From Nocardia pseudovaccinii NBRC 100343 (GTDB lineage Bacteria; Actinomycetota; Actinomycetes; Mycobacteriales; Mycobacteriaceae): a DNA stretch of 49,490 bases. Of this stretch, positions 26,684 to 35,537 are shown in pieces; position 1 is the stretch's first letter, and the number at the start of each line of letters is the position of its first letter. The stretch is from positions 1 through 49,490 of the forward strand of contig NZ_BDBY01000087.1 in NCBI RefSeq assembly GCF_001613225.1, read 5' to 3'. The position numbers and the translations under genes are program-made. Under the pieces are notes generated by a model, which ran no database searches, had not been told where the DNA came from, and saw only the letters and a program-made list of their open reading frames with translations.

Positions 26684-28561
26684 TTAAATGCCGTGGACTT
26701 CGGGTTTGCCGTCGCGCACCGTAATGAATCCGGTCTGGAAATTCTGCTGGACGCCCCCCGGAACGGCGAACTCGGCACTTGTCGGGTATCCGAGCCTGCC
26801 GTTCTCGTAGCCGACCACCGACCACATATCCATGATCGGACCCGAACGCACCGGCCACGCACCCGACAGCGGGCTCCAGTAGATATTTCCGCCCTCGAAC
26901 TTGGAGTAGCGACCGAAATCCTTGCTCGGGGCCTCGTCGGCGGTAGGGAACCCGAGTTGGCTGTTCTCATAACCCAATTCGGCGTACTTGCCCAAGATCA
27001 TTCCCTGCACATGATGCACACCGGTCTTCGCGCTGTAGTAGAAGGGACCGTTTTCGAAGGACTGGACCACACCGTCCTTATCGGGGGCCTTGGTCTCCGG
27101 TCCGGTGGGATATCCGGCCGGGCCGCGCTCGAAGCCCTGCCGACCCCATTCGTCGAGAATCGCGCCGCGCACCACCTGGGCGCCGGTCCGCGGGGTCCAG
27201 TAGAGCAGGCCGTTCTGGAATGCCTGCATGCGTCCGCGGCCGTCCGGCAGCCCGCGTTCGTCATCGGTGGGCAGGCCGAGCGCACCGCCCGGGCCGAGCG
27301 CGGCCTGGTAGCCGCCGCCGATCATGCCCCCGACCGCGTGCGCGCCGTCGGCCTGCGAATAGAAGACCCGGCCGCCCTTGAAGTCCTGTGCGGTGCCGCC
27401 CGCCACCTGGTACTCGCCGGTGACGCATTCGCCGAGCCAGCCGTTGCCGCTCGCCAGGGCGGCGATCGCGCCCCCGCTCTGGCAGGCCGGTTTGTTCGGG
27501 TCGACCCCGAGCGCGGCGGCGGCCTGCGGCCAGGACTGACGCATTTCGAAATCCCAGTACGGCCACGAATGTGTGCCGGAGGGACGGTAATTCACCTGGG
27601 CCGGGATGGACAGCTTGCCGAGTTTGGTCACGAAGTTCTGCGAGGTCAGCCGAGATAGGATCTCCAACCCCATGCCCGCGTAATTGGTGCTGACCCCGGG
27701 AATGCCGCTGGCCTGGTCGAACGGTCCGATCGACCCGTTACCGCTGGAGATATACAGGCTGACGCCCTTGAGCTTGTCCGCCAACGCATACGGGTCGTGG
27801 CTCTCCCACTCCGGACCGCCCGGCGGACCCCACATGGCGGCCGAATCGAAGCCGCCCGCATCGTGCATGGCGTACTGGATCGCCTGCGGCATCCCGAGGG
27901 TGGTCGTAGTGAGCACACCGGAGTACGACGCGGCGTATTTCGCGAAGTTCGGATTGCGCCCGGCCAGGAACATCGCGGCCGTGCCGCCCATCGAAATGCC
28001 TTCCATGCCACGCACATCCGTGGTCCGCCACTGACTCTCCAGCAGCGGCGGAAGTTCCTTGGTCAGGAAGGTTTCCCATTTGTAGTTGCGACCGTTGTCA
28101 GGCTGCAGCCAGTCGGAGTAGAAGCTGGACTGACCGCCGACCGGCAGCACCACCGTGACGTTCTTATCGGCGAAGAAATCCACCGCACCGGCGTCGTGGG
28201 TCCAGCCGCTCTCCTCATCGGTGGCGCGCAGACCGTCGAGCATGAACAGAGCCGGGAACCTGGCCTCCGGGTGTGTGTTCCAATCCCGGGCCAGCAGCAG
28301 CTGCACCTGGATGGGTGTGGCCATAGATGGCGAATTGATCCACAGCGCCACCCGTCGGTCGGTCAGCCACACCACCCGCTGCGCCGTCGCGCCCACAGCG
28401 GGTGCGGCGGCGGGCTGAGCGTTTGCGGGTGCGGTGCTCGGGGAAAGCCCTGAGGCGAGTGGGATCGCGATGGCGGTGGCGAGCATCGCGACCCGGCCAC
28501 GGGTCACACGTCCGCTACGTCGCCCGCGCCGCCCACATCTGCCGAATGCAAGTGCTGCCAC
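26684..28561 (-). CDS. Mycolyltransferase with C-terminal LGFP repeats
   Basis: 625 residues in two parts. The N-terminal signal region is followed by an antigen-85-type esterase domain with nucleophile S190 (MEGISMGGTAAM), the VGGQSSFYSDW oxyanion/trehalose loop, and a late SGTHSWPYWDF carrying the catalytic His. From about residue 385 to the end are four or five LGFP-type repeats (LGFPTADE, GYPTSAEF, ENGPFYYSAKTG-like units), which bind cell-wall polymer in corynebacterial mycolyltransferases. The protein should transfer mycolates to trehalose or arabinan while tethered to the wall. GTG start with AGGAAA six bases before. First mycolyltransferase after culp6, the position held by fbpD in M. 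tuberculosis, though that protein lacks LGFP repeats. Confidence 0.87.
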   Translation of the reverse strand: MAALAFGRCGRRGRRSGRVTRGRVAMLATAIAIPLASGLSPSTAPANAQPAAAPAVGATAQRVVWLTDRRVALWINSPSMATPIQVQLLLARDWNTHPEARFPALFMLDGLRATDEESGWTHDAGAVDFFADKNVTVVLPVGGQSSFYSDWLQPDNGRNYKWETFLTKELPPLLESQWRTTDVRGMEGISMGGTAAMFLAGRNPNFAKYAASYSGVLTTTTLGMPQAIQYAMHDAGGFDSAAMWGPPGGPEWESHDPYALADKLKGVSLYISSGNGSIGPFDQASGIPGVSTNYAGMGLEILSRLTSQNFVTKLGKLSIPAQVNYRPSGTHSWPYWDFEMRQSWPQAAAALGVDPNKPACQSGGAIAALASGNGWLGECVTGEYQVAGGTAQDFKGGRVFYSQADGAHAVGGMIGGGYQAALGPGGALGLPTDDERGLPDGRGRMQAFQNGLLYWTPRTGAQVVRGAILDEWGRQGFERGPAGYPTGPETKAPDKDGVVQSFENGPFYYSAKTGVHHVQGMILGKYAELGYENSQLGFPTADEAPSKDFGRYSKFEGGNIYWSPLSGAWPVRSGPIMDMWSVVGYENGRLGYPTSAEFAVPGGVQQNFQTGFITVRDGKPEVHGI

Positions 28562-28636
28562 AAGTGTTTCCTACCCCGGTTGCGGCGCGGTTGCGGGTAA
28601 GACACGCGGACAGGCTTATCCGCCTGGCGAATGCGA

Positions 28637-28678
28637 AACGGCGCCGTCTGCTTCCGTTCGGAAGCTGACGGCGCCGTT
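28637..28678 (-). terminator. Two-tier hairpin terminator after mycolyltransferase
   Basis: AACGGCGCCGTC / GACGGCGCCGTT outer stem (12 bp, perfect) around an inner GCTTCC/GGAAGC stem, 20 bases past the stop of the minus-strand mycolyltransferase. A short TTTCG follows on that strand. Confidence 0.85.
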
Positions 28679-28697
28679 CGGCGTCTAGATCCTTAAC

Positions 28698-29735
28698 TCA
28701 CCAACCACCGGTGGCGTCGAGGATGCCGTTGTGGGAGTTCCACAGCTCACCCTCCCAGTACTTCCACGAGTGGGTACCCGCGGCCGGGAAGTCGAACGTG
28801 GCCGGAATGCCGAGCGAGGCCAGGCGAGCCTGGAACGCGCGGGTGTTCACCAGCGACAGCGCCTCCAGCGCCATACCGTTGGCGGTGTTGAAGTAGCCGA
28901 CGGCCGAGTTCGGGTTGTCGTACTGACCCGGCAGACCGCTGGCCGCCGAGATGTACATCGGCAGACCCTTCAGCTGCGGGGCGAACACGAACGGGTCCAT
29001 CCGCAGCCACTGCGAGCTCCACGGCGCGGCCATCGAGTCAACGTTGTAGCGGCCCGCGTCCAGCATCGCGATGCGGATCGCCTCACGCATGCCCGGCGCG
29101 GAGATGTTCAGGTAGCCGGAGTAGGACGCGGCGTACTTGAACTGGTCGCGGTGGTAGGCGGCCAGCGCCAGCGCGGCCGAGCCACCCATCGAGAGGCCGA
29201 CAACCGCGTTGTTCGTGCGCGACACACCGTAGCCCTCGAGGAAGGCCGGGAGTTCCTTGGTCAGGAAGGTCTCCCACTTGTAGGTGGTCTTCTGGCCGTT
29301 GGTGTTGCTCGGGCTGTACCAGTCGGCATAGAAGCTCGACTGGCCACCGACCGGCATGATCAGCGAGATGTTGTCGTTGCCGAACTGCTGGAGGGCGTTC
29401 GTCTCGAACGACCACGCGTTGCGGTCGTCACGTGCCCGCAGGCCGTCGAGCAGATACAGCGCCGCGTTACCGCCGCGCGCCGCCCACTGCACCTGGACCT
29501 TGATCGGACCCATCTGCGACGGGACCATCAGGTCCTCTAAGCCACCCGACGGCGTCCGCAGCGCGGGGCCGTGCACCGGCGCGGCCAAGGCAACGGTCGG
29601 GCCCGTCACGCCCGCGGCGATCGGTAGCGCCAACGCCGCCGCACCGACAGCCAGAATTCGATTCCGCCAACCACGAGGGGTACCTCGCCGTCCCGACTTG
29701 GTTCTCTTCGGCGCGGCCGCCCTGCCGAAACGCAT
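28698..29735 (-). CDS. Antigen 85-type mycolyltransferase (FbpA/B/C-like)
   Basis: 345-residue secreted trehalose mycolyltransferase. It has a twin-Arg-like basic start (residues 11-25) and a hydrophobic core ending near ALAAP, then the alpha/beta-hydrolase domain. Catalytic residues: S182 (VVGLSMGGSA), E291 (NGMALEALSLVN) and H322 (AGTHSWKYW). The loop PVGGQSSFYADWYSPSNTNG is the family's trehalose/fibronectin region and is close to the mycobacterial form, without the Gly/Ser insert of the two downstream-numbered paralogues. Of the cluster it is the copy most like classical Ag85. It probably forms its own unit, ended by the terminator at 28637-28678. Confidence 0.92.
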   Translation of the reverse strand: MRFGRAAAPKRTKSGRRGTPRGWRNRILAVGAAALALPIAAGVTGPTVALAAPVHGPALRTPSGGLEDLMVPSQMGPIKVQVQWAARGGNAALYLLDGLRARDDRNAWSFETNALQQFGNDNISLIMPVGGQSSFYADWYSPSNTNGQKTTYKWETFLTKELPAFLEGYGVSRTNNAVVGLSMGGSAALALAAYHRDQFKYAASYSGYLNISAPGMREAIRIAMLDAGRYNVDSMAAPWSSQWLRMDPFVFAPQLKGLPMYISAASGLPGQYDNPNSAVGYFNTANGMALEALSLVNTRAFQARLASLGIPATFDFPAAGTHSWKYWEGELWNSHNGILDATGGW

Positions 29736-30094
29736 GAATCCTGCTCTCTTTCTGCTGTTGTGGTGTTGCCCGTAGCCCTTGCGGGCCGGGCAACACCCGT
29801 GCTGCCAACGAGACGCGCGTCACATGCCAACCGGTACCCGACATTCCGGCACAAGAGACGGCGCTACAACGATCTGGTCACACTTGCGCTCGCTGGAGGT
29901 TATTCGACGTGCGAAGCCTTAGCAAGACCGGGGTATTCGAGTGGCCGAATTCCGCCCGTTCACAAGCTGTGATCGTGCGGAGACCCTATCGCGTTCGTGC
30001 GGAGATGTCGTGTCGGAACGGGAATTTCGGACAAAGATTAGGGGGTCACTAGGGAGTGCGAATCCTGACCCCGGGTACCGGCTCGGATCCGGCA
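29736..30094. other. Gene-free stretch upstream of Ag85-type gene
   Basis: No convincing gene on either strand. It must hold the promoter of the 28698-29735 mycolyltransferase but no clear -35/-10 pair stands out. The part nearest 30094 is debris from the adjoining decayed mycolyltransferase. Confidence 0.5.
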
Positions 30095-30429
30095 GCATCT
30101 CGAGCACTCGGTCGGCCCAGTAGTGCCGGGCGTGCACGCCGACCGCCGGGCAGCGGAAGACCGCGTTCGTCGGGCCGCGGAAATCCGGCCGGACCTGCCG
30201 CGGCGCCCCGCACATGCCGTGCGCCGGAATATTCGGGTAGCCCGAATACGAACCTGCATAGTGGAATTGGATTGCCCGCCGATCGGAATGACAACGTTGA
30301 TATTCCACGGCGGCAGCACCGGGGAGATCTGCCAATACGAATGCCACCCCAACCGCCGAGCTCCGCAGCCAGCCACTGGCAACTATTCAGCGCACCCTGC
30401 GATGCCGCAGCGATTCGACCTTTCGCCCG
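30095..30429 (-). pseudogene. Decayed Ag85-type mycolyltransferase
   Basis: Minus-strand pieces of an antigen-85 gene in different frames. 30304-30266 reads WNINVVIPIGGQS, the conserved strand before the ADW loop. Then, one frame over, FHYAGSYSGYPNIPAHGM matches the (F)xYAGSYSGYLNISAPGM block. Then NAVFRCPAVGVHARHYWADR and VLEMLPD match the C-terminal NVxYSFPxxGxHxWxNWxxExYRMIPD block including the catalytic His. The region around the active-site serine and the substrate loop is deleted. The 5' end (30411-30429) still matches the ribosome-site region of the neighbouring intact gene (CGAAAGGTCGA). So this is a paralogue lost by internal deletions. Confidence 0.8.
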
Positions 30430-30691
30430 TGCGAGCACTACTGCTCGCCGCTGTCGAGCATGAGGATCGACACACGACACCGATGGTCCCGCACAGGAGG
30501 TCTCGGCGTTGTTGCTCTTCCAAAGGCACGTGCTCGAACCAGAAGCCGCCGCGATGTCGGATCGTGATGAGGTCCGGGGAATCACCGACGCGAACTCTTA
30601 CACGAACCTCCGCCGGGCATGCGACACCGAAACTCTCGAGCCAGCGATCTTCCAGCCAACCAGAGGGTAAATGCTCGATTCGGACCAAAAC
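30430..30691. other. Unassigned stretch between mycolyltransferase remnant and next gene
   Basis: A minus-strand open frame here contains a protein-like run (LPSGWLEDRWLESFGVACPA, then VGDSPDLITIRHRGGFWFEH), but it lacks a start codon with a ribosome site, runs through the terminator at 30692-30722 at its 5' end, and turns to Ser/Arg-rich noise at its 3' end. It may be a fragment of a lost gene. Nothing is recognised. Confidence 0.3.
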
Positions 30692-30722
30692 AAAGCCGCC
30701 CGGTCCGTGCACCGGGCGGCTT
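30692..30722 (-). terminator. Terminator after mycolyltransferase 30770-31873
   Basis: AAGCCGCCCGGT / ACCGGGCGGCTT, a perfect 12-bp stem with a seven-base loop, 48 bases past the stop; the minus strand continues TGTTTTGG. Confidence 0.85.
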
Positions 30723-30769
30723 GTGCACCGCGACACATACCCGCGAGAGCGATCGCGGCGGCCGATAAC

Positions 30770-31873
30770 TCAGCCGATATTGGCGGACATGTCCGGAATC
30801 ATCCGATAGGCCTCGTCCTGCCAGTTGGTCCACGCATGCAGACCGGCGGGCGGGAACGAATACACCACGTTCTGCGCCCCCAACGACATCATTCGGACCT
30901 GAAATGCCCTGGTATTCGCCAAGGCGAGCGCCTCGAGCGGCGAGCCCCTGAGGAGACGATCCGCGGCAACCGGGAATGGAATATTCAGATCCTCGGGCAT
31001 AGGCAGCGCACTACCGGCGGCGACCCACACCCGGGTGCCGTTCTGGATCAAGCGCGGCGCGAAGACGAACGGATCCATCCGCAGCCACTGCGGACCCCAC
31101 GGCGGCGCCATCGAGTCCACGTTGTAGCCGCCCGCGTCGACCATCGCCGTGCGAATCGCCTCCCGCATACCCGGCGCCGAAATATTGAGGTAGCCCGAGA
31201 ACGCTCCGGCGAAGCTGAACTGGTCCGGGTGATAGGCCGCAAGCGTCAGCGCCGCACTGCCACCCATCGAAAGCCCGAACACACCATTGCGATTCGGGTT
31301 GAAGCCCAAGCGATCCCGCAGCGCCGATCGCAGCTGCTGGGTCAGGAACGTTTCCCAGTCGTAGCGATAGCTCTTCCCGGGACCTGCCAAAAAGGCCTCC
31401 GTCGCACCGGATCCGGTGGCCGAACCCATCGAACCGGGCGTGACGCCGAAGAAGTTGCTCGGCGCATTCCAGTCCGCGTAGAAGCTCGACATGCCACCGA
31501 CCGGCATGACCACATTGATATTCCAGCTCGCGAGGATCTCGGGGACATTGGTCTCGATCTCCCAGCCATTGAGCGTTTCCGGTGCCCGCTGGCCGTCGAG
31601 CACGTAGGCGACGCGGTTGGTATTGCCGTCCGCCGCGCGCAGCACCCGGCTCTTGATCGGACCCATCACCGGCGAATCGACCCAGAAGTCGAAGGCCGCC
31701 GGGTTGAGGCCCGCCGATGCGATGGTGCCACTGCCCGCCAGGGAGATCCCGAGCGGCAACAGCATCGCCGTCGCCACACCGAGCACCCATTTCTTCGCCC
31801 AGGAACCACCGGCCGCCCCGGCCGACGAACTGGCCGAACTCCCGGGCCCACGTTGCCAGCGCACACTTCGCAT
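30770..31873 (-). CDS. Ag85-type mycolyltransferase with Gly/Ser insert
   Basis: 367 residues from ATG 31873, which has AAAGG nine bases upstream. The frame is open to 32002 but the extra residues have no signal-peptide character. Basic Ser/Gly-rich N-terminus, hydrophobic core (about 30-54), then the hydrolase domain. S202 is the nucleophile (VFGLSMGGSA), the Glu sits in GSPLEALALAN, and the His in AGLHAWTNW. After PVGGMSSFYADWNAPSNFFG there is an insert of about 25 Gly/Ser/Ala-rich residues (144-168) not found in classical Ag85. It ends in the same MIPDMSANIG-type tail as its neighbour at 32234-33325, so the two arose by duplication. Confidence 0.9.
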   Translation of the reverse strand: MRSVRWQRGPGSSASSSAGAAGGSWAKKWVLGVATAMLLPLGISLAGSGTIASAGLNPAAFDFWVDSPVMGPIKSRVLRAADGNTNRVAYVLDGQRAPETLNGWEIETNVPEILASWNINVVMPVGGMSSFYADWNAPSNFFGVTPGSMGSATGSGATEAFLAGPGKSYRYDWETFLTQQLRSALRDRLGFNPNRNGVFGLSMGGSAALTLAAYHPDQFSFAGAFSGYLNISAPGMREAIRTAMVDAGGYNVDSMAPPWGPQWLRMDPFVFAPRLIQNGTRVWVAAGSALPMPEDLNIPFPVAADRLLRGSPLEALALANTRAFQVRMMSLGAQNVVYSFPPAGLHAWTNWQDEAYRMIPDMSANIG

Positions 31874-32120
31874 TCGACTCGACCTTTCGTCCAGACGGCC
31901 AGTTGGCAAACTTCGAGCAATTTCGACTGACGCCTCATCGGGCACAAAGACAGCCAACCCTGTCCGAAACAGACATACCACCTGCATACATACTGGTCGC
32001 ACATCAATCTCTAGCGAATGCTTCTATGTTGCCGAAAAGTGATCCAACCCACAACTATCGAAGGCATCCAGAGCTGATTCGTTGTCAACGGGGGTTTCGG
32101 ACGGATGCGAGCAAACAAAA

Positions 32121-32150
32121 ACCGCCTGGTGTGCGAACACACCAGGCGGT
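32121..32150 (-). terminator. Intrinsic terminator after mycolyltransferase 32234-33325
   Basis: Perfect 13-bp stem ACCGCCTGGTGTG / CACACCAGGCGGT with a CGAA loop; on the minus strand it is followed by TTTTTGTTTG. The best-formed terminator in the window. A smaller CGCGCC-GAA-GGCGCG hairpin lies at 32202-32216 between it and the stop codon. Confidence 0.92.
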
Positions 32151-32233
32151 CAGATCACCGCATTACCAGCCCCGCTCGGAGCGAGTCTTACGAGCGACTT
32201 TCGCGCCGAAGGCGCGGCCAAACAAACACAGCT

Positions 32234-33325
32234 TTACCCGATGTTGGCGGAGAGATCCGGGATCATGCGGTAGACCTCGGACTCCCAGTTGTGCCAGTTG
32301 TGGATGCCCACGGACGGGAAGCTGTAGGTGACATTCTGCGCACCCAGCGTCGCCATCCGGACCTGGAAGGCCCGGGTGTTGACCAGTGCGAGCGCCTCCA
32401 GCGGCGTGCCCTGGATGACGTCGATCGGCGAGCTCGCGTCGGCCGGACCGGGCAGTGCGCTGCCCGCGGCCACCCAGAGCCTGGTGTTGTTCCGGATCAG
32501 CTGCGGCGCGAAGACGAACGGATCCATGCGCAGCCACTGCGGGCCCCACGGCGGCGCCATCGCGTCGATGTTGTAGCCGCCCGCGCTGATCATCGCGACG
32601 CGCAGCGCCTCGCGCATACCCGGCGCGGAGATGTTCAGGTAGCCGGAATACGAACCGGCATAGACGAACTGGTCCGGATGGTAGGCCGAGAGCGTCAGCG
32701 CGGCGCTGCCGCCCATGGACAGGCCGAAGACACCGTTGCGGGTCGGGCTGAAGCCGAGGCGATCACGCAGCGCATTGCGCAGATCGCTGGTCAGGAAGGT
32801 CTCCCACTTGTAGGTGTTCGACTTGCCGAGGGTCTCGTTCCAACCCGAGGAGCCGGTCATCGCAGACCCGGAGGACGAACCGTTGGCCGAACCCGACGAA
32901 CCGGTGCTCAGGCCGAGGAAGTTACCCGGCGCGTTCCAGTCCGCGTAGAAGCTGGACGGACCGCCGACCGGCATGACGACATTGATATTCCACTTGGTCA
33001 GCTCACGGGCGACCTCGGTCTCGATCTCCCAGCCGTTCAGGTCACCACGGGCCCGCATGCCGTCCAGCGCGTAGACCACGCGCCCGGTATTGCCGTCCGC
33101 CGCGCGGAAGATCCGCGACTTGATCGGACCCATGCTGGAGTCGACCCAGAAATCGAAACCGTCCGGGTTGAACGCGGCCGACGCGGAACCCGCCGGACCT
33201 GCTACTGACACCCCGAGCGGCAGCAAGATAGCCAGCGACATCAGCACCGACCGCTTGAGCCACGAACCGGCTCTACGGGTTTTCAGACGTCCATTCTGCG
33301 TCTTTTGCCCGATCACGCCTCGCAT
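32234..33325 (-). CDS. Ag85-type mycolyltransferase with Gly/Ser insert
   Basis: 363 residues. Signal peptide (basic 1-25, hydrophobic 26-49, cleavage near SASA-AF), then the antigen-85 fold with S203 (VFGLSMGGSA), Glu in GTPLEALALVN and His in VGIHNWHNW. Residues about 138-170, just after SFYADWNAPGNFLG, are a Ser/Gly/Asn-rich insert longer than that of the paralogue at 30770-31873. The rest of the two proteins is closely similar, including the C-terminal IPDLSANIG. Directly downstream of aftB on the same strand, matching the fbpA-aftB neighbourhood of M. tuberculosis. A GAAAGG element precedes the start, as in the paralogue. Confidence 0.91.
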   Translation of the reverse strand: MRGVIGQKTQNGRLKTRRAGSWLKRSVLMSLAILLPLGVSVAGPAGSASAAFNPDGFDFWVDSSMGPIKSRIFRAADGNTGRVVYALDGMRARGDLNGWEIETEVARELTKWNINVVMPVGGPSSFYADWNAPGNFLGLSTGSSGSANGSSSGSAMTGSSGWNETLGKSNTYKWETFLTSDLRNALRDRLGFSPTRNGVFGLSMGGSAALTLSAYHPDQFVYAGSYSGYLNISAPGMREALRVAMISAGGYNIDAMAPPWGPQWLRMDPFVFAPQLIRNNTRLWVAAGSALPGPADASSPIDVIQGTPLEALALVNTRAFQVRMATLGAQNVTYSFPSVGIHNWHNWESEVYRMIPDLSANIG

Positions 33326-33520
33326 CTGGTTTTCGGCCTTTCGTTATGCGGTCGTACTTCGACCGCGTCTCTGCGTTGACCACTGGATGGGCCCATGTCG
33401 AATCGGAAGCCCCAACGGGCGTTCCCACGTACCATATCGCGACATCGATGCGGTGGCGTTATCAAAAAGAGATAAAGCGATATGCGCCACGTTTATTTGC
33501 CCTGGTCAGTGAAAGAACTG

Positions 33521-33544
33521 GGGCCCACGGAGTTCCATGGGCCC
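33521..33544 (-). terminator. Terminator after aftB
   Basis: GGGCCCACGG / CCATGGGCCC, ten pairs including one wobble, with an AGTT loop, 20 bases past the aftB stop; a pyrimidine-rich CCAGTTCTTTC follows on the minus strand. Confidence 0.7.
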
Positions 33545-33563
33545 GTGTGACAGGAGTTGCGTC

Positions 33564-35537
33564 TTACCTTTGCGGTTGAGGATACGGATCCACCAGTCCG
33601 CACCGCTCGATCTCGTACTTCGGCACGCGATCGATCCGGTATTTCGCGAAGTGCAGCGCGTGGATCAGGTTGTGCTTGAAGCGACCCCAGGTGAGCGGAT
33701 CACGGTAGGAGATGTTCAGTGCCACGGTGTCCGGGCAGCTCATGGCGGTACGCGCCTGGGTGACCCACTTCTCGTCCATGTACCAGGGCATCCACGGATG
33801 CCGGTCGACCATGCCGGTATCCACCACGACCCAGTCCGGATACAGGCTCTTGTCGTGGCCGATCCGGCCGTCGGTGAGCCGGTCGGTGTGCGCGGCCAGC
33901 GGATAGGCCAGGCCCATCTGGTCGATGACGCGCACGTCCAGCGGGACGTTCATGCTGGTCATGCCGAGATTGAGGAAGTAGACGGTATGCCCGGCGCCGC
34001 CGTCGGGAATCGGCTGCGGCGGGGGCGCGACGTACCAGAACATGAACGACGGCGAGTTCAGCAGCAGACCGCCGTCGGGGGTTTCGGCGATGTTGTTCAC
34101 CATGGCCCGCACGCGCGGGTAGTCCAGGTAGTCCTCGGCCAGGATCGGATGGTCGTGGCCGGTATTGAGGACGTAGTAGACGCGCTCGTCGACGATGCCG
34201 GAGGCACTGATCTTGGTGCCGGTCTTGATGGCCGTGGTGTTGGCCGCGAACAGCGCCCAGCCCGCGGTGCCGAGCAGCGCGAGCGTGATCACCGCGAAGG
34301 ACCAGTCCCCTGCAGTGACCGCGCGCAGACCGCCTTGGCGGTTGAAGGAGGCAAGCGGCAGCCGGATCGGCACCACCGCGACCGGCAGCAGCAGGCAGAA
34401 CAGCTGCGGCAGCAGCATCCGGCCGTGCATGAAGTCACCGCCGACGCGCAGAGCGTAGATCGTCAGGACGAATCCGCTGCCGAGCATGAGCGCGACCACC
34501 GCACTCGGCGAGTGCAGCCATTCGCGGACTCGGCGCACCGTCCAGCCGCGCTCGTCGGTCGCCTTGTCGGCACGCGCCGAGCGGCCCGCGACCACACCGA
34601 GGACCAGCAGCACCAGCAGCGGCACCCACAGGTAGTACGGACCGACCAGATCCCAGAGGTATTTGAAGCCCTGCCCCCACTTGGCGCCGCCCGCATCCTT
34701 GGCGACCGCGGTATTCGGATAGGGCAGGCCGTAGTAGCCCATCCGCCAGACCTGGTAGCACAGCGGCACCAGCCCCGCGGCGGCGACGATCAAGCCGCGC
34801 AACACGATCGGGTGCAGCCGGGACCGCGGCATCGGGGCCAGGAAGATCATCAGCAGCGACAGCGCGCCGACCAGCGTCATCTCCGGACGGATCAGCGGTG
34901 CGAGTCCGGCGAGGAAAACCAGCCCGAACAGCGCGGGCGGCTTCACCCGCTCGGTCTGACTCCAGCGCACCAGTTGCCACCACAGCAGGCCGAGCCAGCA
35001 GATGACCAGACCGCTCTCCAGACCGGAGGTGGCGTAGTCACGGGCGGGTGGCAGGGCGATGTAGACGAATACGCCCGCGGGCAGCAGCAGCGCCGATTCG
35101 GTGCCGCCCCACAGCCGCGCGGCACCGAGCATGGCGAAGACGATCGCCAGCATCGATACCGTGAGCGCGACGCCGAGTACGACGTATTCCAGCCTGGCCC
35201 TGGTGAGCCAGCTGAAGAACCACACCAGATAGGTCCATGCGGTACTGGTGTTGGTCTCGACGCGCTCGCCCTCGTTGAAGACCGGCCCGTTGCCCGCCAA
35301 CAGATTCCGCACGGTGCGCAGCACGATGAGCCCGTCGTCGGCGATCCAGCGTCGCTGCCAGGCGCCGACCGAGAATAGTGCGACAGTGAGCGCGATCCCA
35401 CCGACGAAGGTGGCTCGGGATAGCCTGGCGAACCGCAAGGCCGAACGAGCCGGCCCTTCGGCCGGCTCCTTCGTCACTTGTTCTGTTCGCTCCACTCCCT
35501 CTACCAGCAGTTCGTCAGGTGAGATAGACAGCGACAC
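33564..35537 (-). CDS. aftB: Terminal beta-(1-2) arabinofuranosyltransferase AftB
   Basis: 657-residue GT-C membrane enzyme that caps arabinan with terminal beta-(1-2)-arabinofuranose, the sites where mycolates are attached. The catalytic DD motif is in the first external loop (RRWIADDGLIVLRTVRNLLA, then NGPVFNEGERVE). About nine or ten membrane helices follow, and a soluble C-terminal domain (GHDHPILAEDYLDYPRVRAM; HPWMPWYMDEKWV). GTG start at 35537; the N-terminus overlaps the ubiA stop by 23 bases, so the two are co-translated. Order ubiA-aftB-fbp matches mycobacteria. Confidence 0.94.
   Translation of the reverse strand: MSLSISPDELLVEGVERTEQVTKEPAEGPARSALRFARLSRATFVGGIALTVALFSVGAWQRRWIADDGLIVLRTVRNLLAGNGPVFNEGERVETNTSTAWTYLVWFFSWLTRARLEYVVLGVALTVSMLAIVFAMLGAARLWGGTESALLLPAGVFVYIALPPARDYATSGLESGLVICWLGLLWWQLVRWSQTERVKPPALFGLVFLAGLAPLIRPEMTLVGALSLLMIFLAPMPRSRLHPIVLRGLIVAAAGLVPLCYQVWRMGYYGLPYPNTAVAKDAGGAKWGQGFKYLWDLVGPYYLWVPLLVLLVLGVVAGRSARADKATDERGWTVRRVREWLHSPSAVVALMLGSGFVLTIYALRVGGDFMHGRMLLPQLFCLLLPVAVVPIRLPLASFNRQGGLRAVTAGDWSFAVITLALLGTAGWALFAANTTAIKTGTKISASGIVDERVYYVLNTGHDHPILAEDYLDYPRVRAMVNNIAETPDGGLLLNSPSFMFWYVAPPPQPIPDGGAGHTVYFLNLGMTSMNVPLDVRVIDQMGLAYPLAAHTDRLTDGRIGHDKSLYPDWVVVDTGMVDRHPWMPWYMDEKWVTQARTAMSCPDTVALNISYRDPLTWGRFKHNLIHALHFAKYRIDRVPKYEIERCGLVDPYPQPQR

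Noticed and set aside
33537..35378. A 613-codon open frame antisense to aftB
   Set aside because: Composition is that of a codon-bias mirror (Arg, Gln, His, Asp); the aftB frame opposite has clear membrane topology and motifs.
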